A stretch of DNA of 64,000 bases from Adiantum capillus-veneris (GCA_014529385.2 CM043959.1:3884358-3948357); one strand, 5' to 3'; shown: positions 40,060 through 52,473, counted from the first letter of the stretch. Notes: a model not told the origin generated them from the letters alone. A program made the numbers and translations.

Positions 40060-42520
40060 TATGCAAGAGGAGGGGGCTCGGGACAATATACAACAATCAA
40101 CCATTCCATACCTTGAAAACAATATGCCCTCTTTTGTGTGTATAATTTCAATGCCCAAAGAAATAGCACCGCTCTCCCAAATCCTTCATGTCAAACTCCT
40201 TCTTTAAGAAACTCTTTGCATGCTCAACTCCAACTCTCCTCAACTCGAGCCTCATGATTGCCACCAACAATAAAATCATCTACATAAATCCATACAACCA
40301 TCCATCTCCTTATTCATGGCTTGATCTCACTTTGGCCAATGACATCCCCTAAGCAACTAGGCCCTACATCCTAAACGATCTTTTGCCACATATGCACAAT
40401 GGTGAGACATACAATTTCCACATGTAAATCTTTGCATAGGATTCCTTACTCTTCTAAATCTTCATGGTCCATTGTCATTTCCAGGTGCCCTATCTTTTGC
40501 ATGCAACCTTATTGCACCTAGATTTTTCATAGAGAGTATATAAAACTCCTCATCAAGACTTTGCTATGAGCCTCTTGAATCGCCATCATCATGACCTACA
40601 CTAAGATTCAACACCCTTGGTGCATGATCAACCTTTTTTTTTCTGTTGATGCATTTGATGACCTTGTAGAACTTACTCTCTCACACATCTTGGCACTCCA
40701 TGGATTCTTAACAAGGCTTGAACTAGATGACTTGTGTGGTCCACTCAAAACCTGTGATTGCACAATTGCATATTTTGCAACCACATTTTCCTTGAAATCA
40801 GTCCCAATAGCATAATGTACAACAACAATGAAGCTCTTAAACTCACCAAAAAACACATTCTTGCTTACCCTCATTTGACCCACGACAAAGTTGTAGCATT
40901 TATACCATTTTTGTTAAAGGGGATAATCAATGAACACACATTTTTTAGCTTTTGTATCCAGCTTCATTTGCAACTCCTCCAACACATGCACATAAGCAAT
41001 ACATTCAAACAAATCAAGGTGTACCAAACTAGGTCTTTTGCAAGTAAACTTCTACCTGGGTACCATGCTATGTACAATAGGAGTCTTTATCATAATCTAT
41101 ATGCCTGTAGAAACTACTTCAACCCAATAAATGTGAGGCATATTCTTCACATTCATCATTGTCCTTGCAACTTTTGCAATGTTCCTATTCACCATTCTGT
41201 TGCGGAGTATACCCATATGGAAATTGCATCTAAATTCCATGCTTTTTGCCAAATTTATTGGAGAAGTAGTCTCCCCCTCCATCTGACCTCAAGCATTGTA
41301 CATATCTCCAAATCTGTTTTTTCGCTCAATAACATTGAAATTTCGAAAGAGTAAACACCCCACCTCATTCATTCATGAAGTACACCCATATGTTCTTTGT
41401 ATGGTCATCAATGAAGGTGCCATAAAACTTGCATCCACCCATAGATGCAATCTTTGCAGGGCTCCACACATCAATATGCACTATCTCAAACACATTTTTG
41501 CTTCCATGCTTGTCACGAGGAAATGATATCTTTCCCTGCTTTCCAAATTGCCAAGCCTCACAAACCTTGTGCATTTCAATCATCGTAAATGTTGGCAAAC
41601 CTATCATAAGCTCTTGACTTTGAATAGTTTTTAGCCTTGGCACATTCATACACATATGCTAAATGTCGCTTTCCAAATAAATCTTGACCCTTGTGTAAAC
41701 ATGGCAACTTTCATCTCAAGTACATCTCACAAGTGTGAATTTTTCCCAAATGTTTACAAGTCATCCATTCTTCTCGTATTTCATACAAACCTTGTGCATT
41801 TCAATCATCGTAAATGATGGCAAACCTATCATAAGCTCTTGACTTTGAATAGTTTTTAGCCTTGGCACATTCATACACATATGCTAAATGTCGCTTTCCC
41901 AAATAAATATTGACCCTTGTGTAAACATGGCAACTTTCATTTCAAGTACATCTCACGAGTGTGAATTTTTCCCAAATGCTTACAAGTCATCCATTCTTCT
42001 CGTATTTCTCTGCATACAAATCATAAAAATTGGCCTTGACCTACAAATCATGCTAAACGTTTGCCCAATAGACACCAAGTTCTTTTTAATATTTGGTACA
42101 CATAGTACATAAATCAATATTGAAAACACACTGCAATATGTCATAGGCAATAACATATTCCCTATAGAAGATGTGTTGTATCATCCTTGATCTCAACTTA
42201 ACAATGAATGTCCAAAGTTTGTGGGTCCCAAAACTATTCAACATGGTTGGTCATGTAATTCGATGTAGCCCAATCTGCATGCCATGCACTACCACATTTT
42301 GATACATTTGCAAACATAGTGTTTATCATATGGAGCATAACAAATAGCCTTTTTGGCTCTTCTTACCCCCGCCTAGTACCTACATAATTGTTATGCTACC
42401 TTCTTTGTGGAAAATCATGCTCAAAGTGGTCTTGACTACCACACAAACAACATCACTTGCCATTTTTGTTCATATTGTTTCTACAAAAGTTTTCACAACC
42501 CCTTTAGCTCCCCTTGCCTT
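40060..42520 (-). pseudogene. Ty1/Copia gag-pol relic
   Basis: From the right on the minus strand: a zinc-knuckle remnant CCLCGSQDHFEHDFP (about 42450-42406; the last Cys is lost) and decayed protease/pre-integrase sequence. Then LKTIQSQELMIGLPTFTMIE and MHKVCEAWQFGKQGKISFPR (GAG-pre-integrase), followed by IVHIDVWSPAKIASMGG and FYGTFIDDHTKNIWVYF (integrase core). Next come NIAKVARTMMNVKNMPHIYW (integrase C-part, 41.2 kb) and FKSFIVVVHYAIGTDF. RT pieces with a VDD-like motif near 40.29 kb and FDMKDLGE...IEIIHTKEGILFSRYGM follow. RNase H is missing. Many stops are present. Confidence 0.8.
41571..42000 (-). repeat. 215-bp tandem duplication inside Copia relic
   Basis: Unit 1 (41571-41785) and unit 2 (41786-42000) both start CAAACCTTGTGCATTTCAAT and end near CATTCTTCTCGTATTT. 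They differ by about six substitutions and an inserted C, so the duplication is old enough to have diverged. Confidence 0.9.
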
Positions 42521-43290
42521 TGAAGTTTCCTCTACCAATTGTATGTTGGCTTTGATTTAGCCTTATATGTAGTGACAGAGTGCAACACTTTTTTGGGACA
42601 CGTGTTTAGTACATTCAAAGTACACATGAAAGGCTCAAGCCAAAATGCATGGGACAAAGCTTGGCTTTTGACCATGCATCATGCCATCTCCATATGTGAC
42701 CTCTTCTCACTCTTTTTCCTCTCAACAAGGCACAAGCAGGGAAAGGGGGTCGTACTTGGCCTCTTGTATGGACACCACTACCTCAACCTCTCCAAATCTT
42801 CCATGACTATACGCAAGCTCTATTTGCAATGTTGTCACGGCCTGTGTGGCAGAACCCATGTGTAGATCCATGTGATAGTATGTATAGCTTTTACACCTAC
42901 AACAAGTAATGTTTCGAACGTGTGTGCAACAACTCTGAATTGTAAAAGCCTATGTGAAAGATAAGAGCTTGCATGGTGAAAGATAAGAGCTTGTATGGCA
43001 CAATATCCTAGATATTATGCTATATAATTTTATATGGCCAAGTGTAAGTCAAAGGCTCTAGCCGAATAGCTTTTCAACCTTATAAGTAAAGGTTATGCTA
43101 TAAATATTCTATCCTATATTAAATGTATTACTTGCATTTTATATATTGAGCCAACTACTTTATTGCAAGGGTGTACTTCTCTATTTGTGTGTGTGTGTGT
43201 CTTTGTGTGTGTGTGTGTGTGTGTGTAACTATGTAGCTATGGCTACCTTCAACTTCAAGCCCCCCTGAGCTCTTGCACCCACCATAGATC
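42521..43290. other. Copia gag upstream debris and possible LTR
   Basis: No clear frame remains. GGCATCAGAGCTTAGG at 43297 on the plus strand resembles a primer site, so the sequence before it might be an LTR, but no TG start was established. (TG)n tracts lie at 43186-43228. Confidence 0.3.
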
Positions 43291-43311
43291 CCAGAATTTG
43301 GCATCAGAGCT

Positions 43312-44127
43312 TAGGTTAGGGTGCCATTGAGTTTAATCAATCCCCTCTAGTTGGCATTTAGATTTACATTTTGCATTTAGCACTCTCTTAATAATATCAT
43401 TCATTGAGCATCCTCTTATATCTTACTAAGTGTGTATATACTCTTTCTTAATGAAACTCACTAATCGAGCATTTCTTAATTTTTCATATCTTAGTTAATG
43501 TGTTTTTTTTTCTCTAATAAGCTCTTAATTGAGCATGCAAATTAGTCATTAATTTTGCATTAAGAGTGTGTGTTGGCATATCCTCATCAGATAAAGTAAA
43601 TATTAATAGGATTTTTGCATGATTAGTGTTTGCGTGTGTACCAAATCCCCGCCACATTGCTCAAGGCCACCTTTAAATTTGATGATCACTCGAGTCATCT
43701 ACAATAATAGGCTCATGCTCACAATCATCCTCATTGTCCAGCAACGGCAACCCAAAAATCTAGTGGCTTCGTTCACGAAAGCACATCTTGTTGGGAGAAG
43801 AGGGGGAGATCGACCGCTTAAACTATTCAACACAAGCTCCCAAGCATCACCATCAACCTGTCCACCTCTTCTTCCAATTTCCAAGCACACACACTCACAC
43901 CTAGACTATGACACACACACACACACACACACAGAGTAAACATAGAATTGACATAGACATGCTTGTAAGAGAGTGTAAGAGATGTGTAAGGGATGGAGAC
44001 TAGATTAGAGAGTACGCAGCAAAATAACCATAGCATAAGAGAGTAGAGAAGAGAATCTACAAGAGAAAGGCCTAAATCTAGCCCCAAACTCCACGGCACC
44101 TCTCTTGTGGAGTTCGTATTTAATATA
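43312..44127. other. Unassigned AT-rich sequence
   Basis: No supported gene. An (AC)n tract lies at 43908-43933. Short frames here depend on that repeat. Confidence 0.35.
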
Positions 44128-44234
44128 TTATTTGTGAGTTTTCTTAAATACAAACCTTGTGCATTTCAATCATCGTAAATGATGGCAAACCTATCATAAA
44201 CTTATTTGTGAGTTTTCTTAAATACAAACCTTGT
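44128..44234. repeat. 33-bp direct duplication enclosing a templated Copia fragment
   Basis: A 33-bp unit (44128-44160 and 44202-44234, start TTATTTGTGAGTTTTCTTAA) surrounds 44161-44199. 44151-44199 is identical over 49 bp to 41786-41834 in the Copia relic. The shared CAAACCTTGT forms the overlap. Confidence 0.85.
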
Positions 44235-44269
44235 ATATATTCCCTTATTAATTATTTAATATATATATA

Positions 44270-46696
44270 TTAATAATATATATAATTATTTGGATTGACA
44301 TGTATTCCCTTACCCAATACAATGTGTCCCAAATATTCAATTTCAGATTGGAAAAATGAACTCTTTTCAGGATTCAAATACAAGTGATTTTGTGCAAGCA
44401 GATCAAATACACGTGTTAAATATTGTTTATGCTCTTCTTCAAATTTACTGAATACCAAAATGTCATCAAAAAATACAATCACAAAATCTTGGTGGTCAAT
44501 GAAAATTCTATTCATCATGCGTGTGAAGGTGGCTAGTGCATTTGTCAAACCAAATGGCATGACGAGGAATTCATAGTGTCCAGTTTGTGTTCTAAAAGCA
44601 GTTTTGTGGACATCATGTTCAAACATTTTAACTTGATGGTACCCTGATTTGAGGTCAATTTTGCTAAAGATGTTTGCCCCTTTCACTTTGTCTAATAGGT
44701 CATCCACTCTAGGAATAGGAAACCTATTCTTAATGGTGATCTTGTTTAAAGCCCTGTAGTTGATACACATACGAAAGGTTCCATTTTTCTTCTTGATAAG
44801 AAGTACTGGAGCTCCATATGGTGAACTACTAGGTCGGATTAGGCCTCGATCAAGTAAATCAGTGATTTGAGTTTGTATTTCCCTGTGTGCGGTAGGATTT
44901 ACACGATAAGGTTCTCTACAAGGAGGTTCACTACCCGGTATAATATCAATTTTGTGGTCTTCTGGGCGTGATGGTGGAATTCCAGGTGGCAAATCATGCA
45001 TGAAACAATCTTTAAATTGTGAGAGAAATTTATCGTGTGTGGAGTTACGTGAAGTTTCAGTTTCAGCAGAAATGTGATTTACCAATACTAGATATGTTTT
45101 CCCCTGTTTTCGAATAGCTCTTTTTGCTTGAGTGTGAGAGAGGAGTGGAAATTTTTGATGTGCCAGTGTTGCTTGGATGGAGAAATTTTTATTATTATGA
45201 GTGAGAGACATTGTACGTGTTTTATAATTAATCAACGGGTCAAATTCATGACAAAATGGCATTCCCAAAATCATATCAAGACCATGCAATGGTGCTACCA
45301 AAAATGTGCGTGCTTGTGTGAATTCACCAATGCGAACTTCAACTGTGACTTGAGTTTTACAATTAAAACGTTGATTATTAAAAACAGTTTTGACCTTGTG
45401 AGGTGATGAGATTTGAGAGAGAGATAGTTGTTGTGCCAATCGTGTGGAAATGAAATCATGGCTACTACCATCATCTAACAAAATGGTGACACTTTCACCC
45501 TTAACATTGCCTTGCACTTTAAACAAAGTGTGAGGAGATATAGGAGTACCTGAGGATGGGTTGTCATCATTATCATAATCAGGATCATATTCCTCACCGT
45601 AGTTAGCTTCCACTTCATTGTCGTCGGGTATAGCATCTTCGATGAGGTTAAGAGTAGCTCTATTGGGGTAGTTGTTGTTGAAGGGTTTTTGACTTGAATT
45701 TCTGTTGACTCCATTGGAATGGCCATTGCCCTTAGAATGACCATTTGGGCACTTTTCTGCATAGTGACCATATTAAAAGCATTTAAAACACTTCACCTTT
45801 TTGTTACCATTAGAATTTGGAGGAGAACGTTGGTTGAAAGAATTTTGGTTGCCTCGTTGCTGGGTGTTGTTGTTGTTGTTGCTCGTATGAGGTTGAGCAG
45901 TTGTAGGAGAATTGTCGAATCTACGTCTTTTGAAAAAAGTACGGCTTTGGTGTTTTTTTCTGTCAAAGTTAGGTGAGAAAGGAGGTCTCTTGTTGCGGTT
46001 AGTGTTAGCAAGTTGATCTATGTGAGAGGAATGTCCACCTTTCTTCTTTTCTGCATTGAGAGCCAAATTAATAGCCTTTGACAGAGAATCTGGTTCGAAC
46101 ATATCTACCTCAACACTAATTTGTAGTGCCAAACCTAATATGTACTTTCGCTTCAATTTCCTGCGACTAACATGTTCAATAGCTTGCAATTGAATTAAAC
46201 AATTCCAAAAACGATAAGTGTAACCCTGTACATCTTCATTTCTACCCTGTTGAATTAAATCCCATTGACGTCGTGCTTTAGCTTTGTACTGTGTGGGCAA
46301 AAATTGGGGTAAAAACACTTTTTTAAATGCATGCCGGGTGCGTGGTCTTCTCCCATGCTGTTTGGTGGCGTTCCGCCACAATGCAGCGCTGCTAGTGAGA
46401 TGATTTGATGCACATTTTACCATTTCACGCTCGGGAAAGTCTTCATCATGAAAATAGTCATCTAGTTGACTAACCCATGCTAGAACCGTGCTAGCATCTT
46501 TAGTGCCATCAAAATCCTTGAAAGTGAAGGCTTTTCTGCTAATTTTGTTTTTCTTGGGTGCCGGTGCAGATTCGGTGCGTGCAGAATGCAATAATTTATC
46601 TTCAAGTTCTTGCCTTCGCATGCGTTCATATGTGAGTGATTGTTGCAAATTTTGACGTTGTTTCGCAATCGTGGGTGCCTGAGGAAGGTGTGCCAT
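44270..46696 (-). pseudogene. Ty3/Gypsy gag-pol (Gag, protease, most of RT), one internal stop
   Basis: One reading frame runs from ATG at 46696 to 44270, broken only by TAA at 45773-45775. Domains: Gag about residues 50-230 (FKDFDGTKDASTVLAWVSQL, LPTQYKAKARRQWDLIQQGR) and an Asn-rich linker. The zinc knuckle C-F-K-C-F-stop-Y-G-H-Y-A-E-K-C has its sixth position as the stop. Protease follows (ILLDDGSSHDFIS, with DDG for the usual DTG/DSG; MILGMPF). RT has [55 protein letters not shown] and LGHIVLGKGI. RNase H and integrase are gone; the frame ends in AT-rich sequence at 44.28 kb. It would replicate element RNA by reverse transcription if complete. This is the best-preserved pol in the window. 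Confidence 0.9.
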
Positions 46697-47190
46697 GATT
46701 GAGTGGTTTTTTTTTAAAATAAAATAAATATTTAAATGGTAATGCTTAAAAGGCTATTTGGTGATATTCACAGATGCAATATGCGGAATAAAAGAGTAAA
46801 ATAAATAAGAGAAACGTAATGTACTTAGCTGAGAAATAGCGGTGACGTCCAGTCCGGAATGGCGATGCGCTAGGAAATTGCCAGAAAAGTGGACGATTTG
46901 ACGGTGCATCTGCGAGTCGAGTCAAATTGCATGGCGTCTGATCACCCTTATCCTCAAGAGGAATCCGCAGGTTATTCAAGTGAATTGAGATAGTCATTGT
47001 AAGTTGGAGAAGCCATTAATTTTTGTTGCGAAAATATTTGGCAATTGTGGGATTCTCCCGTGCCAGTACTAATCTGTTGACTTGTAAGAGGGAGAAAGTT
47101 GAGCTTCTTGGTCGTATCTCGGCAGTTTTCGATACCTTTTGGAAAACAGTGACCGAATGGGGAAGATCCAATTGAGTTGGTAAATGGAGG
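46697..47190 (-). other. Upstream region of the Gypsy element
   Basis: An 83-codon frame (46997-46746, MTISIHLNNLRIPLEDKGDQ) has no recognised domain. No LTR boundary or primer site was established. Confidence 0.3.
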
Positions 47191-47194
47191 TAGG

Positions 47195-47295
47195 GGGTGT
47201 AGCTCACTTGGTAGGGAACTTGAACAAAAGGGTGTGACTCGAGGTTAAGCAATAGCCCCAACTTTTTAAAAAAATAAAAAAATTTGGGCAACCGA
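47195..47295 (+). repeat. Possible tRNA-derived SINE fragment
   Basis: GGGGGTGTAGCTCACTTGGT at 47194 resembles a tRNA 5' end with an A box. GACTCGAGGTT about 40 bp later is a weak B-box match, and an A/T-rich tail follows (47260-47283). No hairpin set for a functional tRNA was found, so a SINE remnant is more likely. Confidence 0.3.
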
Positions 47296-48940
47296 CCAAA
47301 AGACTTAAGCCACACCTTTTTTTTTTAAAAGGGTGTGTAAAGGCTTTATAAAGCCTTGCATGGCGTGCGAGCTGTTGCGGGCAGCGTGATGCCGAGGGAT
47401 GAGCTCAGAGCCGTGCAGAGAGAGAGAATGACAGTGATGGGAGGGTACGCTTTTACCCAGAGGTCCAGGCCAGGGCGACCTGTTTGTGGGAAGTTTCCAA
47501 CGCCCTGGGTGATGGTTGCAGTTCGGACTGAGTGCATGCAGGGCCTCGTTCCCGCGGGCAAGGTAGTTGAGTAGCTTGCGAGTAAGATTAGTGACTTTGG
47601 TGAAGTTTGGCACCGGTAATTGTATGCGGCATGGGTCACATACCACAGAATCTCGTGCGAGATGTAGTACCCACAGCATGCATCATCCTTCTTCCTCTTT
47701 AATTAAGCTTTCCGATATCGTCCTCCATGACAAAGCAATTGCTCGATTGCAAATAGTTTTCAAAACCAAGAATCTTCCGACCCTCCAAGCCTTTCACTTT
47801 TGTAAATGAGTGAAGCTCATTAGTTCTTGCATGACCCATAAGGGGAGTTCCCACTACAACTATTTACAGAGCCATAGTGGCTTATTGAAATGATATTCTA
47901 AAATACTGTGCAAATATAAAATGGCCAAGAGTAATTGCCGTCGCCTCTTCATCAACTCCCCACATTCCACTCTACAAAATCATCATCAACTCAATTAGTA
48001 AAATAAATAGACAACACATAATTAACCATTACTCTAGCTATCCCAATTGCAGCTAACCACTACAACAGGAGGGTGCCTAGTCTCGTAACACATCTAGCGT
48101 GAAAATCTATGAACTAGCATATGTCATGCATCTAGCGCCCGACTGTAATCAAAGATTCTTTCATGTGTAGAGCTCCTAGTTAGCAACAACGTAGCAATGG
48201 CAACTATTTAAACTAGCAGTGCAGGTGGAGATTTGATAATAGCTAACTCACAAGTCTCTCCAAGGAGTAGAAAAATCTATCGCACATACTAGGAAATTAA
48301 AGGCAACCTCTTCAAAAGCAGGACTCCATGCAGCACATAGCAGAAGGCATCTCCATAATCAGCGAATTCTCCAAAGCAAATGGCATCTCTTCTTGGCTCA
48401 AAGCTCACACTAATTAGATTCCACAAATGTAACTGCAAGGCTGGCGAGACCTTACCAAGTACCCTCAGATGATGCAATAGCTGAAGATCAACACATTTCA
48501 CAATCGGACAGCAAATGCTAGTCTGTAGCTTCTCTCAAAATTGTGCCATTTTTCACCTTTTTTGGTATTTCGTTCTCAAATTATACTTAACACCTTTTAA
48601 AAAGGTGTCCAACCAAATTTGCCGACCGTTCCTTGGTTCACATGGGTGACACCACGAATGGAGGCATCTTCATACCGATTTCAGCTTCCTCAAAAGTTTA
48701 AAGTGTCCCTTAAAAAAAAAAGAACCCCTTAAGAGGATATTCACACCATATGTAACAAGAAGAAGGGGAAAGGGCTCACTTTACAAATATTCACATCCAA
48801 CCATGCATTAGGAAGATGCAACAATTCTTGCACAACTTGAGCATAAAATTAATCTGGAGAATCCTTTTGAGCACTCACTTGATGATTGATTATTCTCTTG
48901 TATGCACAAAGATCATTACAAATACCTAAAAATAATGCAC
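47296..48940. other. Unassigned region with a GC-richer patch
   Basis: An inverted repeat CACACCTTTT/AAAAGGGTGTG lies at 47311-47337. 47340-47680 is GC-richer, with overlapping frames on both strands (47305-47679 minus, 47356-47574 plus) but no recognised domain. A minus frame at 48501-48289 (KCVDLQLLHHLRVLGKV) follows a CTACAG acceptor-like site and could be an exon fragment. Neither is supported enough to call. Confidence 0.3.
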
Positions 48941-48949
48941 ATAGGAGAT

Positions 48950-50650
48950 CATCATGCGCACAAAACATACAGAGAAATGTATATATTATCTGCCAGTTAT
49001 GGGCTTGACACTTTATTTGTGCTCTATGTAAGAGGGGTAGACACTACCCCAAAGCCATTTGGTGGCAAGACCTTTCTCATGAGTAGTCTTTGTGCTAACA
49101 CCATCCACAAGTCGTTATGTATGCAAAATATCTTCTTCAAGAAGGAATGCTTAAACAATAGGCAAATGTCCTCTTTCACTATTCCCATCGCCTTCTACAT
49201 TACATGATGTAGTACCAGCCAATTTGATGCCCAAACCAACAAAATACTCACGAGCTTCATTTGAATCTAGTTCTCCTTTAGTAGCAAGGATCTTGCCAAC
49301 AACATACCTAAAAATCACATCTTCAATAAAGAAATTTCATACAAAATTTGTAGCTTTAATATGCAAAGATCTTCCTTCAAGGTGCTTAGTTAGATCCTCT
49401 CTAGCAAGAACAATGTTTATCACAAACAACCCATTGTGGTACTCCTCTTGGACACTTTGACTGCTTCCACAAATGACATTCTCTAAGAAAATATACATAA
49501 GCCTTCTTTCAGATCCTCTTGAACTCTTCGTCACTCTATCCTTGCCTAGTAAAAGTGCAAAGATAATGACCTATCAAGAGCCACTCTCCATCATACATAC
49601 CTTCAAAAAAGACTTCAAAACACAAACAAGGGCATCACAACTTACATGTAGATGAGAAGAGCTATAGAATTTCAGCCCCACATCATTACTTGTGGTAATA
49701 ATCTCCTCTTCATCTTCATATTAGCAACATATCAGCAATAGGGTTACCTCTACCTGTAATATGAAAAAACTCAAGGTTAAGGGACTTGATAAAATCTATC
49801 CATCAAAGCATAACAATGTCCAAAATAGAGCAATTTTCTATCATCCCAATGAACGACAAGTAGTTCGTCTCTATCACTATGAAGCTCCAATAAAGTACTC
49901 CTTATATGACCACATAACAATACCCCAAAGCTCTCTCTTAACATATGGGTAGTCACTTTCACAAGAATTAAGCACTTTAGATCCAAGTCAAACCATGCTT
50001 GTGACCTTTCTTCATCATCTCAACCTATATCTCACTCAATCCTTGTAGGGCTAGTATCAATTGTCAAGATCATTGAAATTCTACATTTGCAATCAAACTT
50101 CTCAAGGTAGGGGACCTTGAGAAGCATCTTTTTCAACTTCTTGTATGTACTTCTCTCCACAAACTTTTTTCCCTTTCATAACAACTAGTATAATACTTTT
50201 GCAACATGAGAAAAATGAGGTAACCAAATGAGGTAGAACACAAATGCACCTAAAAACCGATGAACTTCAGTAATTGAAGTGTGTGTCTCTTTCATTTCTT
50301 GAATAGCTCCAGCCTTCATTGGACCTGGCCTTCCATTGCATGCCCAATAATCAATACCGTTGTAGCCCTAAAAGTCGAATTTTGTCCCGAAAGAGTTAGG
50401 TTAAGCTAAAGCTCTTCAAGGTTGGATAAAATTGCATCACAATCAGCAATGTGTTGAGTAACAAACCTTTGGCACCCCATCAGATCTTTTACCTCATCTT
50501 TCAAACTTTGTTCAAAAACTATAATTGGCAAATTATTGATGAAAGGACTATCCTTATTTCCATTGCACACTAAGTAATACACTCTCTGTGGTGTGCCTTG
50601 AGCTTCCTTCGTCTTCTCCAAGATGTGTGTGTTTCCTTGCAATCCTAATT
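48950..50650 (-). pseudogene. Ty3/Gypsy pol relic: RT end and RNase H
   Basis: From the right, the minus strand reads VTQHIADCDAILSNLEEL, then (after a stop) LNLTLSGQNSTFRATTVLII and GHAMEGQV, the RT thumb. HTSITEVHRFLGAFVFYLIW and PHFSHVAKVLY form the connection. KKMLLKVPYLEKFDCKCRIS begins RNase H, with ILTIDTSPT; later GMIENCSILDIVML and WIDFIKSLNLEFFHITGRGN with PIADML mark the RNase H end. Frames change several times and many stops occur. A decayed integrase may follow to 48.95 kb. It is joined at about 50655 to a Copia relic in the opposite orientation. Confidence 0.7.
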
Positions 50651-50654
50651 CCAG

Positions 50655-51870
50655 CAGGCGTATAGGGTGTTGTTCATTTGTGGGACAACCATGCATATGA
50701 TATTGAGGGAATCGGTAGTGTGCAGCTGAAATTTCAGCATGGATCAAATTTTACATTGCATCATGTGAGGCATGTACCCAAGATCAAGAAGAGATTGATA
50801 AGCACATGGCAGCTAGATTTTGATGGCTATCACACTACCTTTAAGGATAGCAAGTGGAAAATCAACAAGGGATCTAGGATCATTGCTAGAGGTCCTACAA
50901 GTGACACTCTATATCCAATTCATGTACCTAGTGTGCGGAACCATGTAGTCACCATAATCGAGCAGCCAAGTGTTTTCTTGTGGCATGGTAGGTTGGGACA
51001 CATGAGTCAAACCAAAATGAAGGTGCTTTCCTATTTTGGGTATTTACCGTGTTTGAGGTATGATGATTTTGACCATTGTGATCACTGTATCTATGACAAG
51101 GATGCTCAAACTCCTCACAAGAAATCTCTTTCATTGAAGGCTTCTCCCTTGGAGTTGGTACATTCTAATGTATGCCAGATGCCAGGGCTATCTCTAGTGG
51201 GAAGTAGTATTTTGTCACCTTTGTGGATTTTGCTATCCATAAGGTGTGGCTATATTTGATCCAACATAAGGATGAGGCCCTGGATAAGCTCAAACAATTT
51301 GTGGCACTTGCTGAAATTAGGTCAGTAGTAAGGTAAAGTGTCTGTGCTTTGACAATGGGGGTGAGTACTTGAAGGGCACAAAGGATTTGTGCATCTTCTT
51401 TGGAAAGCAGAAGGCAACTGTGGTGGGCTTTATGAATGCAGACCATGTTGGTCATGCGGACTACAAGAAGTCTACTTCAAGATATGTTTTCACATTCAAA
51501 GGGGGAGAAATCTCTTGGATATCCATGCTACAAAAGTGTGTTGCATTGTTTACAACAACAAAGGTAGAGTATGTTGTTGCTATAGAGGCATGAAAGGAGG
51601 CTTATAGATTTCACGCTTGGTGGGAGAGCTTGGCATTTCAAAGATTTTGATTCTCCATTGTGTTAGTTAGAGTGCTTTCTTGTTAGCTCGAAATCATGTC
51701 TTTCATGCAAAGACAAAGCACATACATGAGGCGTAGCGCTTATCCGGGAAGTACATGAAAACAAGAGCATTGATCTTGTCAAAGTACATACGAATGATAA
51801 TCTTGCAGACCTTCTCATGATGGGTCTTCCAGCTGAGAACTTTGCTCACTGCTGACATATGATGGGGCTT
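50655..51870 (+). pseudogene. Ty1/Copia relic with internal deletion (protease end, integrase, RNase H)
   Basis: WDNHAYDIEGIGSVQLKFQH and LHHVRHVPKIKKRLIST are the end of the protease region. WHGRLGHMSQTKM and FDHCDHCIYDKD are GAG-pre-integrase (HH-CC). FVTFVDFAIHKVWLYLIQHK is the integrase core (frame changed at about 51180), then CFDNGGEYLKG. At once RNase H follows: GTKDLCIFFGKQKATVVGFM, then ADYKKSTSRYVFTFKGGEIS and W...KCVALFTTTKVEYVVAI. The C-terminal integrase and the whole RT, normally about 2 kb, are missing between. Decayed sequence to 51.87 kb ends before the polypurine tract. Confidence 0.85.
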
Positions 51871-51941
51871 AGATAGATATAGTTGTTTTTAGCTTTGTAC
51901 ATAGCTGATTCTTTTCTCCACTTCAGGCACGTTGCCTTTAG

Positions 51942-51951
51942 GTGGGAGGTT
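51942..51951 (+). other. Polypurine tract
   Basis: AGGTGGGAGG just before TTAATGGGAT, in the place and form usual for Copia elements. Confidence 0.65.
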
Positions 51952-51953
51952 AA

Positions 51954-52413
51954 TGGGATAAAGAGTCACGTGCCCATCCGCACCCTTATTTGGTGGTTGT
52001 ATATTTGCAATCTTATCAGGTGGTTGTATAATCCTACACTATTTTTTTTAGAATAAACTAAAGAGGTACAACGCTTTTGTACCCACAAACACTGTGTCAA
52101 AGCTATCCTCTCCATCTCTAACTTCTATGCGTGCATCTCCATTGTTTTAATGTTGCGTCTGATTCAGTCGTACAGTTAGTCTGCTGAGTCTAAATTTGAA
52201 AGAGTGCTGTGTTTGAATTCTACAAACTATTGAGTATGAATTTGCAGATTGAGTAGACTGTTGAGTCTGAATCTACAATTTGAGTTTCACTCGATCCTTA
52301 CAGGTCCAATAGCAAGAGGATGCAACCTCTCTAGCCAATGAATGTAAAGCACAAAGCCTATTTAAAAGGCTATTTTTTAATGAATCACAAGCACTTTGAG
52401 CATTATCATTGTG

Positions 52414-52473
<60 letters not shown>

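Noticed and set aside
43297-43311. Primer site GGCATCAGAGCTTAGG defining a third Copia LTR
   Set aside because: One mismatch in the core and no TG...CA LTR boundaries could be set upstream; not called as an element.
47195-47270. Functional tRNA gene
   Set aside because: An A-box-like start is present, but no consistent acceptor, anticodon and T stems could be drawn, and the B box is weak; kept only as a possible SINE fragment.
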